From: Streptococcus suis
GTDB lineage: Bacteria; Bacillota; Bacilli; Lactobacillales; Streptococcaceae
Assembly (NCBI RefSeq): GCF_002964575.1
Contig: NZ_POQQ01000041.1
Location: 1 to 64,000, forward strand
Direction: 5' to 3'
DNA length: 64,000 bases
Position numbers and translations under genes: made by a program. Of the stretch, positions 25,375 to 33,369 are shown in pieces; within the stretch, counting starts at the first letter, position 1, and every line of letters starts with the position of its first letter. The notes under the pieces were generated by a model. The model was not told where the DNA came from, did not search any database, and was given only the letters and a program-made list of their open reading frames with translations.

Positions 25375-25815
25375 GTGCGGTTATTTAAAGAAATAGATAA
25401 GTATTTTACGAAGAAGAACGCTTACGAAGTGCTAGAATTATACAGACGGTACGCTAGAATGGCCGGCGAGGAATACACACCAAAAGTGACTGCCACGTAC
25501 TCTTTTGAACCAAAACCAAGTGGATTTACTAACAAAGCTACTGAAATCCAGGTCACAAATAGAGTTGCTGCGTGCGATGAGTTAGAAGAAATCACCAAAG
25601 CGATTAACAGAGTTATAGACCCGTACATTAGGCAGATACTGATTGAGAAGTATTGCAAGTGGCACATTAAGCAAGATAAAGCTATCTATACCGATTTAGG
25701 GTATTCTGAAAGCGAGTTTTATCGTATGCTCGAGCGTGGAGCGATTGAGTTCGCTGAGAATTACCGTGGCGGTGAGTTGCTGGTTTTTCGTAAATTTTTG
25801 GGAGACATTTGCTAG
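25375..25815 (+). CDS. ArpU-family late transcription regulator
   Basis: About 146 residues from GTG 25375, which follows AAAGGAGTACGGC. RLFKEIDKYFTKKNAYEVLE opens the protein, and the C-terminal half has the sigma-like HTH with DLGYSESEFYRMLERGAIEF. ArpU proteins, first described for enterococcal muramidase export, control phage late genes. Its place directly ahead of the tRNAs and packaging genes fits. A longer frame from 25294 has no ribosome site. Confidence 0.85.
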   Translation: MRLFKEIDKYFTKKNAYEVLELYRRYARMAGEEYTPKVTATYSFEPKPSGFTNKATEIQVTNRVAACDELEEITKAINRVIDPYIRQILIEKYCKWHIKQDKAIYTDLGYSESEFYRMLERGAIEFAENYRGGELLVFRKFLGDIC

Positions 25816-25952
25816 TAACTTGCAAGTGAATGAGCGTTTTTATGTAGTAAAATAGTATTATCGGATACCGAGAAGAGATATGTATTTACATTTTTCAGTC
25901 ATTATTAATTGACAACCAATCTCCTTAGAAAATCGTGTGTGGTATCTGTTAT

Positions 25953-26042
25953 GGAGAGTTGGCAGAGTTGGTCGAATGCGCCCGTTTGCTAGACGGGTGG
26001 CCGCCTACGTGCGGTCCGTGGGTTCGAATCCCACACTCTCCT
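25953..26042 (+). tRNA. tRNA-Ser (anticodon GCU)
   Basis: Acceptor GGAGAGT pairs with ACTCTCC (26035-26041). The anticodon arm CCCGT-TTGCTAG-ACGGG gives anticodon GCU with U33. The long variable arm (about GGCCGCCTACGTGCGGTCC) and the T-arm GTGGG-TTCGAAT-CCCAC are typical for serine. CCA is not encoded. It reads AGC/AGU codons. A TTGACA hexamer is at 25909-25914, but no clear -10 follows. Confidence 0.9.
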
Positions 26043-26045
26043 TCC

Positions 26046-26150
26046 GGGAACATGAGCCAAGATTGGAAATTGGCAAGGGTAGCGCCCTGAGCAAGTCCGT
26101 GCGACGTCCACGGCATAACGCTATGTGCAGGTTCGATTCCTGCTGTTCCC
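26046..26150 (+). tRNA. Atypical tRNA-like element with an extra hairpin
   Basis: A 7-bp acceptor stem GGGAACA (26046-26052) with TGTTCCC (26144-26150) and a perfect T-arm GCAGG-TTCGATT-CCTGC are present. The D-arm-like GCCAA...TTGGC is followed by an extra hairpin AGGG-TAGCG-CCCT, then an arm CCGTG-CGACGTC-CACGG (nominal ACG, but with G rather than U at position 33), then a variable-arm hairpin CATA-ACGC-TATG. At 105 nt it is longer than any standard tRNA class. It could be a decayed tRNA, a tRNA with an insertion, or a tRNA mimic. Confidence 0.45.
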
Positions 26151-26245
26151 GTTTTAAAAACTAGCGCTAAAAATAAAATAATAAATAAGGACCTTAAGAC
26201 CATGTTTGCTAGTATCATGCGAGGGACTGAATATTTCACTCAGAG

Positions 26246-26269
26246 AGACCGCAGGAATGTGGTCTTTTT
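26246..26269 (+). terminator. Terminator after the tRNAs
   Basis: AGACC (26246-26250) and GGTCT (26261-26265) form a short stem followed by TTTTTG. It is weak (5 bp) and may be partly read through into the following late genes. Confidence 0.45.
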
Positions 26270-26293
26270 GGATTTTTGGAGGAGGTGACAAGA

Positions 26294-27382
26294 TTGCTAA
26301 AAATTGAGTATGTGCCAATCAATAATATCTTCCCTTATTACAATAATGCCAGAAACAACGATGGGGAAGCTGTTAAAAAAGTAGCGGCTTCAATAAAAAA
26401 ATTTGGTTTTCAACAACCTATTTTAGTCGATGAAAACAATGTGATAATAACGGGACATACAAGGCTCAAAGCGGCGTTTTCAATTGGTTTAAGCACAATA
26501 CCTATTGCTTATGCTGACAACCTTACGGAGGAACAGGTTCGAGCGTATAGACTGGCAGATAATCGTGTAGCCGAGTATTCGAGTTGGGACAAAGACGCGC
26601 TTGCCTTAGAACTTGAGTCCTTTGAAACGATTGACATGTCAGATTTTGGTTTTGATCTATCGGATTTTGAATTAACTTCAGAAAATGAATCATCAATGAG
26701 TGAGTCCCGTGGGGGTGGAATAAATGACGAAGAACATTACAGTGAATCACATAGAGAAACTACTGTCAACCAATATAACTTGCAAGATTATGACGTAACT
26801 CGTGTCGACGGCAAATATAACATTCCATCACTTGAGCCAGTTACCTATGTACCGAGTAAGTTACAAGGTTTTAACTATATTCTTAACAAGCCAGATTATT
26901 CTGCTGGGATACACTTTTTTCTAGATGACTACCAATTCGAAAGGATTTGGCAGAGGCCAGAATTTTATATCGAAAAACTTACTGAATTTGATTGTGTCTT
27001 AACGCCGGATTTTAGTCTTTACCTAGACATGCCGATAGCTATGCAGATTTGGAATGTATACAGATCGCGTTTGATCGGACAAATCATGCAAGACTATGGC
27101 TGTACAGTTATTCCAACTGTATCTTGGTCATGTCATGAGAGTTTTGCATTTTGCTTTGATGGTTTGCCCCGAAATGCAACTCTCGCAGTATCAACTATCG
27201 GGGTTAAAAAATCTTCTGAACAGATGGCTGTATGGCGTTCTGGTATGGATACGATGATTGAGAAGTTATCGCCAAAACAGTTGATTGTTTATGGCGGTGA
27301 AGTTGAGTACGACTATAAAGACATAGAAGTTTTTTATTTTGATAACGAAACAACAAAAAGAATGAAAGAGAAAGGAACCTAG
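26294..27382 (+). CDS. ParB-like nuclease domain fused to DUF4417
   Basis: About 362 residues from TTG 26294 (ribosome site GGAGGAGGTG). Residues 1-110 are a ParB N-terminal-like domain with NARNNDGEAV, SIKKFGFQQPILVDENN, VIITGHTRLKAA and YRLADNRVAE. Residues about 185-355 match DUF4417 (GFNYILNKPDYSAGIHFFLD, VLTPDFSLYLDMPIAMQIWN, VIPTVSW). ParB-like proteins near terminases occur in many phages and may act with DNA modification or packaging. The linker is acidic and low-complexity. Confidence 0.8.
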   Translation: MLKIEYVPINNIFPYYNNARNNDGEAVKKVAASIKKFGFQQPILVDENNVIITGHTRLKAAFSIGLSTIPIAYADNLTEEQVRAYRLADNRVAEYSSWDKDALALELESFETIDMSDFGFDLSDFELTSENESSMSESRGGGINDEEHYSESHRETTVNQYNLQDYDVTRVDGKYNIPSLEPVTYVPSKLQGFNYILNKPDYSAGIHFFLDDYQFERIWQRPEFYIEKLTEFDCVLTPDFSLYLDMPIAMQIWNVYRSRLIGQIMQDYGCTVIPTVSWSCHESFAFCFDGLPRNATLAVSTIGVKKSSEQMAVWRSGMDTMIEKLSPKQLIVYGGEVEYDYKDIEVFYFDNETTKRMKEKGT

Positions 27383-27384
27383 CT

Positions 27385-27757
27385 ATGGGAGGTAGAGGAG
27401 CTAGTATCGGCGGAGGAATAAAAAGTGCAAGCCAGTGGGCGAAGGCTATAAAAGAATCTAGAAAAAACGGACCGAGTTCTTATCGCTTAAAGATGTACAA
27501 AAAATTAAAGGCAGAAGTTGAGAACGCATCGGGAGCAGCCAAAAAAAAGAGCTCAAAAAAATTTAGATAACTTTAACAAAGGAAAAAAAATATACGACGA
27601 AGCTGCAAAGAGAGGTAATGAGAAAAGACGGGCTAGACTTGATAAACAGAGAGAGGCGGCTAGAGAAGCGTGGGCCCAAACTACTACCACAACATACGAA
27701 AGATTCAAAAAAAGCCAGACAAGCAAATTCAATGACTGGTATTTTCAAGGTAGATAG
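27385..27757 (+). pseudogene. Small late protein interrupted at an A8 tract
   Basis: The first frame (27385-27570) starts MGGRGASIGGGIKSASQWA and runs out after the A8 tract near 27541-27548. The frame one base on continues KNLDNFNKGKKIYDEAAKRG through KSQTSKFNDWYFQGR to 27757. Dropping one A from the tract joins both into a continuous protein of about 123 residues. A homopolymer indel, transcriptional slippage or sequencing error could explain it. The MGGRGAS opening is common in phage genes near terminases; function unknown. Confidence 0.6.
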
Positions 27758-27811
27758 TTCTCGGACGCTTACGGCGATGCAGATAATTTTTAGAATGAGG
27801 GAAGTGAGGCG

Positions 27812-28267
27812 ATGGCAAATGGACAAAACTTAATTCCTAATAGCGAACGAACTCCGAATGAACGCCGAGAAAATGCTAAAAAAGCTGGAATTGCTTCTGG
27901 AAAGGCTAGAAGAAAAAAATCAAATCTAAAAAAAGCATTTGAGACTATTTTACAGGCGGATGTAACAAGTTCGGTTGCCAAAAAGCAATTAGAAGATTTA
28001 GGTTTTGAAGCAACAAATGAAATGGCTATTGCAATGGTCATGATGCAGAAGGCTATGAAAGGCGATGTTAGAGCTTTTGAACAGATTAGTAAACTGGTTG
28101 CTATAGATACAAAAGACCGATTGGATAAACAAGAACAACGAGAGCGCATAAAAGCTTTGCAGCTAGAAAACGAAAAGCGCGAATTATCGTTGGAGAGCAA
28201 CGAACCACATGAAACTGCACTTGGTAGACTGTTAGATAAGTTAGAAGAGGAAATAAATGGGAATTGA
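27812..28267 (+). CDS. Terminase small subunit-like protein
   Basis: A 151-residue protein. A basic N-terminal segment (NERRENAKKAGIASGKARRK) is followed by helices KKAFETILQADVTSSVAKKQ and a C-terminal coiled coil. Its place directly upstream of, and overlapping by 11 bases, the terminase large subunit supports TerS, the DNA-recognition subunit for packaging. Confidence 0.7.
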   Translation: MANGQNLIPNSERTPNERRENAKKAGIASGKARRKKSNLKKAFETILQADVTSSVAKKQLEDLGFEATNEMAIAMVMMQKAMKGDVRAFEQISKLVAIDTKDRLDKQEQRERIKALQLENEKRELSLESNEPHETALGRLLDKLEEEINGN

Positions 28268-29489
28268 CAGACTATACCACGATAAGCAACTCAGCATCTT
28301 AAAACGGGCTTTGCGTGAAGATTGGTACATGATGATTAACCATGGGGCTGTCCGTGCAGGGAAGACTCAGCTGGATAATGATTTATTCCTGATGGAATTG
28401 CGTAGAGCCAAGAAAAACGCTAAGTCTTGCGGTGTGGATAATCCTATGTACATCCTTGGTGCTACTAGTGCTGGTACCTTGCGGACCAACATTCTGCAGG
28501 AACTATCAGAGAAGTATGGTATTGATTTCAAGTTTGATAAACATGGGAACTTCACATTGTTTGGCGTCTATGTGGTCACGACTTTCACAGGCTCTGTCGC
28601 TGGTTTGCGGGCTATTCGTGGTATGACGGCTTACGGGGCTTATATCAACGAAGCAACGCTAGCAAATAAAGAAGTATTTGACGAAATCCGCAAGCGTTGT
28701 TCTGGTTTAGGCGCTCGTATTATTTGCGATACCAACCCAGACCACCCGAATCATTGGTTGAAAAAAGATTACATAGACAAAGCAGATGACAAGAGCATTA
28801 TCGCCAATCATTTTACGATATTTGATAATACATTTTTGAACCAGAGATATATCGACAATCTTATTGCAACAACACCAAGCGGAATGTTTACAGAACGCGG
28901 TATCTATGGGCGTTGGGTCAGCGGTGAGGGTGCTGTCTATCGTGATTTCAAGGAAGATATGTTAATACCTGGTAAGGATATTCCGATAGATGACATCACA
29001 ATCTACTACGCTGGTGTTGACTGGGGATATGAACACCATGGGTCTATTGTTGTTTGTGGACAAACGACAGATGGTCGTGTCTATCTCTTAGAAGAACATT
29101 CGGCACAGTACCAAGAAATTGATTATTGGGTAGAGATTGCTCAAGATATCAAATCAAGGTATGGGAATATCTATTTCTATTCTGATTCTGCCCGTCCCGA
29201 GCATGTCGCCCGCTTTGAACGGGAGCATCTAAAATGCGTGAACGCAGATAAATCTGTTTTGAGCGGAATCGAACAAGTGGCTAAGCTGATGAAGCAAGGT
29301 CGCTTTTTTGTTTGTTCTGAAAAGGTTGACAAGTTCAAGGATGAAATTTATCAATATGTCTGGAATGAGAAAACAGGCGAACCAGAAAAGAAGAATGATG
29401 ATGTGCTAGACGCGTTGCGGTATGCGATTTATTCGCATATGGCTAAACCTAAAGCCAAAGTCAAACGTAAGTCACTATTTGGCTTGTAG
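28257..29489 (+). CDS. terL: Terminase large subunit (PBSX-type)
   Basis: A 410-residue packaging motor and nuclease. The ATPase half has NHGAVRAGKTQLDNDLFLME (Walker A variant) and AYGAYINEATLA (Walker B-type). The C-terminal RNase H-like nuclease half has YAGVDWGYEHHGS, YFYSDSARPEHV and NDDVLDALRYAIYSH with its acidic residues. It cuts and translocates DNA into proheads together with the portal. Confidence 0.92.
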   Translation: MGIDRLYHDKQLSILKRALREDWYMMINHGAVRAGKTQLDNDLFLMELRRAKKNAKSCGVDNPMYILGATSAGTLRTNILQELSEKYGIDFKFDKHGNFTLFGVYVVTTFTGSVAGLRAIRGMTAYGAYINEATLANKEVFDEIRKRCSGLGARIICDTNPDHPNHWLKKDYIDKADDKSIIANHFTIFDNTFLNQRYIDNLIATTPSGMFTERGIYGRWVSGEGAVYRDFKEDMLIPGKDIPIDDITIYYAGVDWGYEHHGSIVVCGQTTDGRVYLLEEHSAQYQEIDYWVEIAQDIKSRYGNIYFYSDSARPEHVARFEREHLKCVNADKSVLSGIEQVAKLMKQGRFFVCSEKVDKFKDEIYQYVWNEKTGEPEKKNDDVLDALRYAIYSHMAKPKAKVKRKSLFGL

Positions 29490-29500
29490 AAGGGAGCAAA

Positions 29501-31268
29501 ATGGAAGAAACATTAGTCTATAGTCGCTCATTGTATGATGAGCAGAATTTAGATAAAGATATCATTTACAAATTGATTTTAAAACATGACCGAACCAGTA
29601 GTAAGCTCAAGAAATTAAAGGACTATTACTTAGGCAAGCACGCTATCGAGAAGCACACACGCAGAAGCAATTTGCCTAATTTCAAGACTGTTGCCAATCA
29701 TGCTAAAGACATTGCAGATACGTCTACAGGTTATTTCATGGGCAATGCCATTCGCTATCCTAAGACGGATGACATGGACATCGAAGATTTACTAGAAGCT
29801 TTTGATAATGCAGATGTTGATTCGACAGACTCGGACAACGCTTTGAACATGGCAATCTATGGCCGAGCCTATGAGTACATCTATGTCAAAGAAGATGAAA
29901 ATGAGCTAGTAACGCGTAGTCTAGAACCTGAGAACACCTTTATCGTCTATGATGATTCGATAGAGCAGAAACCTTTATTTGCGGTCTATTATTATCAAAC
30001 AAAGGACGATGTGACGGAAGAAAGTTATTATCGAGCCCAGGTATTGACTGAAAATCTACAGTATAGTATGTCTTTGCGCGAAGAGAAGAAAGAATCCGAA
30101 GAAGGTATCCCGCATAATCTCGGAGCTCTGCCTATTATTGAATACCGGAATAATCGTTATATGGTCGGAGATTATGAGCAACAGATTAGCTTGATTGATG
30201 CCTATAACTCGCTGATGGGCAACCGCGTTAATGACAAAGAACAAGCTATCGAGTCTATTCTGGTCTTGTATGGTGCAGCACTAGCAGATACACCAGAAGA
30301 AGCGAGAGAGGCCATGGAAATATTGCGTGAAGAAGGTTTGTTGGAATTACCAAAAGACGCAAGCGCAGAGTTTTTGAAGAATGTCTTGGATGAAGCATCT
30401 GTTGAAGTACTGCGCAAGTCATTGAAAGAAGACATTTATACATTCAGCCATGTACCGAATCTGTCAGATGAGAACTTTGCAGGGAATACATCGGGGGTGA
30501 AATAGTTGCCCTCCTTGAAAGTAATTTCAAGGTAATAAACTGGGTTAAAATTGGAAGGCGCAAAACGATAATACCTAACGTATTATCGAAGCTAATCAAT
30601 TACCACTGCTGACAGAAATGTCAGTAAGGTTTAACGACTAGGTGAAGTAAGCTAAGTTTAAAAGACGGCGTTCCCGTCTTTTTTATATGCAGAAACGCCC
30701 ACGAAATCCAGCACCCCTTTGGGGTGAAGAGATAGTCTGAACTTATGGGAAACCATAAGAAGTAGAGGATAAAGAGCCACTACGATAACAAAAATGAGCT
30801 ATGGAATTTAAGCTTTTGGGGCTTGAGATGATTACCAAGACCAAAGAGCGATATTATATCAAATCCCTACACAAGCGCATACAGATTTTTGCGAGTTATT
30901 ACAACTGGTCTCAGATTTACGAAAACGCCAAGGCAATTATTCCGCAGTTTAGCCGTGGTTTGCCGAAGAATTTGTTGGAGCTTTCCCAAATCATCAGCAA
31001 TCTGAAAGACAAGGTCAGTCTGCGCCAGCTTATTTCCCTCTTGCCATTCGTGGAAGACCCAGATGCAGAGATTGAAGCACTTGAAAAGGAAAAAGAGACC
31101 GCACAGGAGGAGCCAGCATTTAGCCAGAATTTACCGTATAAAGAGGATGTGACAGATGGACAATCTGAAGTATTGGGAGAAGCGGAAAGCACAGCGAATG
31201 GTTCAGGCGATGGACCAGGCAGAACAAACCGCAAAGCAACTCGACGAAATCCACAAGCTAGCAAGTAG
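29501..31268 (+). CDS. Portal protein (SPP1 gp6 type), interrupted by a group I intron
   Basis: Exon 1 is 29501-30498 and exon 2 is 30797-31268; joined they give 1470 bases, 489 residues plus stop. Exon 1 includes HTRRSNLPNFKTVANHAKDI, TGYFMGNAI and LPIIEYRNNRYMVGDYEQQI. The junction reads TSGVAMEFKLLGLEMITKTK, the conserved SPP1-family stretch. Without splicing, translation stops at 30503-30505, losing the crown and wing end and giving a 334-residue fragment. The portal is the dodecameric DNA entry channel and head-tail joint. The last 110 bases overlap the next gene. Confidence 0.9.
30499..30796 (+). ncRNA. ORF-less group I self-splicing intron in the portal gene
   Basis: 298 bases between the T at 30498 and the terminal G at 30796, the group I rule. 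P1: exon GGGGGT (30493-30498) pairs with GCCCTC (30508-30513), with the U-G wobble at the splice site. P2: CCTTGAAA (30513-30520) with TTTCAAGG (30525-30532). P7: GACTA (30636-30640) with TAGTC in GATAGTCTGAAC (30733-30737). A GATAATAC/GTATTATC hairpin (30569-30589) and a P9-like CTTATGG-GAAA-CCATAAG hairpin (about 30743-30760) are present. Removal joins the portal exons exactly in frame. No homing endonuclease ORF lies inside. The subgroup (IA-like) is a guess. Confidence 0.9.
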
Positions 31269-32679
31269 ACATATCACATCCAAGATTGATCAAATCTTTG
31301 AGAGTTACCGCAGGGACCATGGACTGACGGAAGATGAAGCTGCAAGGGTATTGGCTAATGTCAAGAACCTGTCGGATATTCGAGAGTTAAAATTAGCTTT
31401 ACAGAATACAACGGACAGCGAAGAGATTCGCCAGTTGCTTATTCTGCTAGATTCGGCTCCCTACGCTTCCAGAATTGAGCGATATGAGGCTCTACAGAGG
31501 GAGGTGGATAATTTCCCTACCCAACTTTATAAAGCTGAAAATGAGGCTTCTAGAGCCTTCTATGATGAGTTCATTCCAGATGCGTATTATCACTCTGTTT
31601 TTGATTTACAACAGCAGTCGGGCGTAGCGTTTGCATTTAACAGGATTGACCTAGAGGAAATCAGAGCCATCCAACAACAACCATGGTTGGGGGCAAATTA
31701 TTCTAAGAGGATTTGGGGGAATACTCAGGTCTTGGCGAATGAATTGCAAAAGCAGTTAGCGGTCAGTTTGTTAACAGGTCGGTCAGCACATGAGACCGCG
31801 GAGGCTATCAACGCACAATTCGGCAAAGGCAGTTATAATTCCCGTAGGTTGGTACGGACAGAAGCGAGTCATTTCCATGCAGAGATGGAAGCCTTAGCCT
31901 ATGAAGAAGCGGAAGTGGAGCGATACAGGCTTGTGGCTGTGTTAGACTTGAGGACATCCAGCGTCTGTCGGGAACACGATGGAGAAGTTTATCGGGTCAG
32001 CGAAAGGGTGAAGGGTAAAAACTACCCGCCATTACATCCGTGGTGCAGGACAGTCACTATCGCGCTAGATGATGATGAATGGCTAGCCAAAGCAACCAGA
32101 AGCGCAAGAGACCCAGAGACGGGCAAGACTATCCAGGTGCCAGGAAATATGACTTATGAGGACTGGTATAGGAAGTATGTAGGAAAAACTACCGATTTGG
32201 TTGAAAACAGCGCACAAAAGTTGTATAATCAAGGTATGAAGAATGGTGGAGCGATCTACGGAGCTTGGAACGCCAAGAATGACCCTGATGAAATTCATCG
32301 GAAAAAGCACGCTGAACAATACTATGAGTCAGTTCGAAATCGTAGTACAGTACGTGAAGTGACTCGTATTGCAAAGCATACGGGTTTTGCTGAGCGAGAT
32401 GTGCAAGCTATTTATGACCATGTTTTTGAAAACTATTACGAACTAGAAGGTGGTTCCAAGCGTTTTGACCCTGATTATGACATGGCTCAATCTTGGGACA
32501 GGCTTTTTAGTGGCAAGGGTATTCAAAAACACGATATTACCCTCCTTCATCACGAACTGATGGAGAGCAAACTTATGGCAGAGGGGATGGATTATGATAC
32601 TGCTCATAAAATCACGCAGAAAAAGTATGACTACTTGAGTGAGCTGATTAAGTGGCAGATAGAGCGAGGTGATTTGTAA
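31156..32679 (+). CDS. SPP1 gp7-type head morphogenesis protein with C-terminal toxin-like extension
   Basis: A 507-residue protein. Residues about 180-300 are the SPP1 gp7/Mu F-like minor head domain (LVRTEASHFHAEMEALAYEE, DLRTSSVCREHDGEVY, YPPLHPWCRTVT). The typical family ending MTYEDWYRKYV falls near residue 337. About 160 further residues follow (EQYYESVRNRSTVREVTRIA, KRFDPDYDMAQSWDRL, KHDITLLHHELMESKLM). That tail resembles C-terminal domains of bacterial polymorphic toxins, in my reading. The protein goes into the prohead with the portal and might be ejected into a new host. Confidence 0.82.
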   Translation: MDNLKYWEKRKAQRMVQAMDQAEQTAKQLDEIHKLASRHITSKIDQIFESYRRDHGLTEDEAARVLANVKNLSDIRELKLALQNTTDSEEIRQLLILLDSAPYASRIERYEALQREVDNFPTQLYKAENEASRAFYDEFIPDAYYHSVFDLQQQSGVAFAFNRIDLEEIRAIQQQPWLGANYSKRIWGNTQVLANELQKQLAVSLLTGRSAHETAEAINAQFGKGSYNSRRLVRTEASHFHAEMEALAYEEAEVERYRLVAVLDLRTSSVCREHDGEVYRVSERVKGKNYPPLHPWCRTVTIALDDDEWLAKATRSARDPETGKTIQVPGNMTYEDWYRKYVGKTTDLVENSAQKLYNQGMKNGGAIYGAWNAKNDPDEIHRKKHAEQYYESVRNRSTVREVTRIAKHTGFAERDVQAIYDHVFENYYELEGGSKRFDPDYDMAQSWDRLFSGKGIQKHDITLLHHELMESKLMAEGMDYDTAHKITQKKYDYLSELIKWQIERGDL

Positions 32680-32915
32680 TGATTAAACTGGAAAAAATCA
32701 AAAACTCTGGCAGTCAGGGTTACTTTTATCATCCAGAGAATACTGATGATGTTGGTATGATTGAAATTAAGGGTGATGAGGTTGTGATTGCTGTCCAGGC
32801 CAATCGAGACAAGGAACTTGGTGTGCCTTATTATGCCAATAAGGCTCGGGCTGAAGTACTACGCTTACTTAAAGCAGGCACGCTGGTTGATTCAAAAATT
32901 TTAGCTTGGTATTAA
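32679..32915 (+). CDS. Small protein after the head protein (78 aa), immunity candidate
   Basis: MIKLEKIKNSGSQGYFYHPE, then VGMIEIKGDEVVIAVQANRD and NKARAEVLRLLKAG. It is not a head component I recognise. Its start overlaps the stop of the toxin-tailed head protein in TAATG, so the two are tightly coupled, as immunity genes are with toxin-domain genes. This role is inference from position only. Confidence 0.6.
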   Translation: MIKLEKIKNSGSQGYFYHPENTDDVGMIEIKGDEVVIAVQANRDKELGVPYYANKARAEVLRLLKAGTLVDSKILAWY

Positions 32916-32969
32916 AAGATGAAGCGCTCGTGAGAGTGCTTTTCTTATACCCAAATACAGGAGGAACCC

Positions 32970-33203
32970 ATGAACAAGCGAATTAAGAAGAAATGGTCAC
33001 GAATTGAGAGATTGGAGAATAAAGTCGCTCAATTGATAGCAGAAAATATGTTATTAACGGACGCATTACGAAATCACGCTAACAATATCAATGATTTGTA
33101 TGACATTGTTAAATTAAACGCCCAGGCTACGAATTCAAGGTTTGACAAAATCGAGAAGCAAGTGGCCAACAGCCCTACCAAGAAACCATTTTGGAAACGT
33201 TGA
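32970..33203 (+). CDS. Small coiled-coil protein (77 aa)
   Basis: Basic N-terminus (NKRIKKKWSRIERLENKVAQ), long coiled coil, basic tail (NSPTKKPFWKR). It is behind ACAGGAGGAAC. Function unknown; it could be DNA- or membrane-associated. Confidence 0.55.
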   Translation: MNKRIKKKWSRIERLENKVAQLIAENMLLTDALRNHANNINDLYDIVKLNAQATNSRFDKIEKQVANSPTKKPFWKR

Positions 33204-33262
33204 GGAGGTGGTCCGACATCTTGACAGCAGGAAAGACTGCTCGAAAATACTTTAAATTACTC

Positions 33263-33294
33263 AAAACTGGTCGAAATCGACTAGTTTTCTTTTT
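33263..33294 (+). terminator. Intrinsic terminator between minor head and scaffold genes
   Basis: AAAACTGGTCG (33263-33273) pairs with CGACTAGTTTT (33278-33288), followed by CTTTTTG. The stretch to 33369 also has an AGTCC-GAC-AGGACT hairpin (about 33337-33352) just ahead of the scaffold ribosome site. Together they may set the higher level of capsid gene expression or process the mRNA. Confidence 0.6.
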
Positions 33295-33369
33295 GCCCAA
33301 AACATGCTTACGGCACTAAACTGTGCAAGATATTACAGTCCGACAGGACTTTAAACAAGGAGGGCCTTT

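Noticed and set aside
25949-26239. 96-codon minus-strand ORF
   Set aside because: It runs antisense through both tRNA-like elements and has the typical GIRTHG/GIEPA artefact of translated tRNA genes.
30801-31268. ORF at 30801 as an independent gene
   Set aside because: It is exon 2 of the portal gene; its product continues the SPP1 gp6-like sequence after intron removal.
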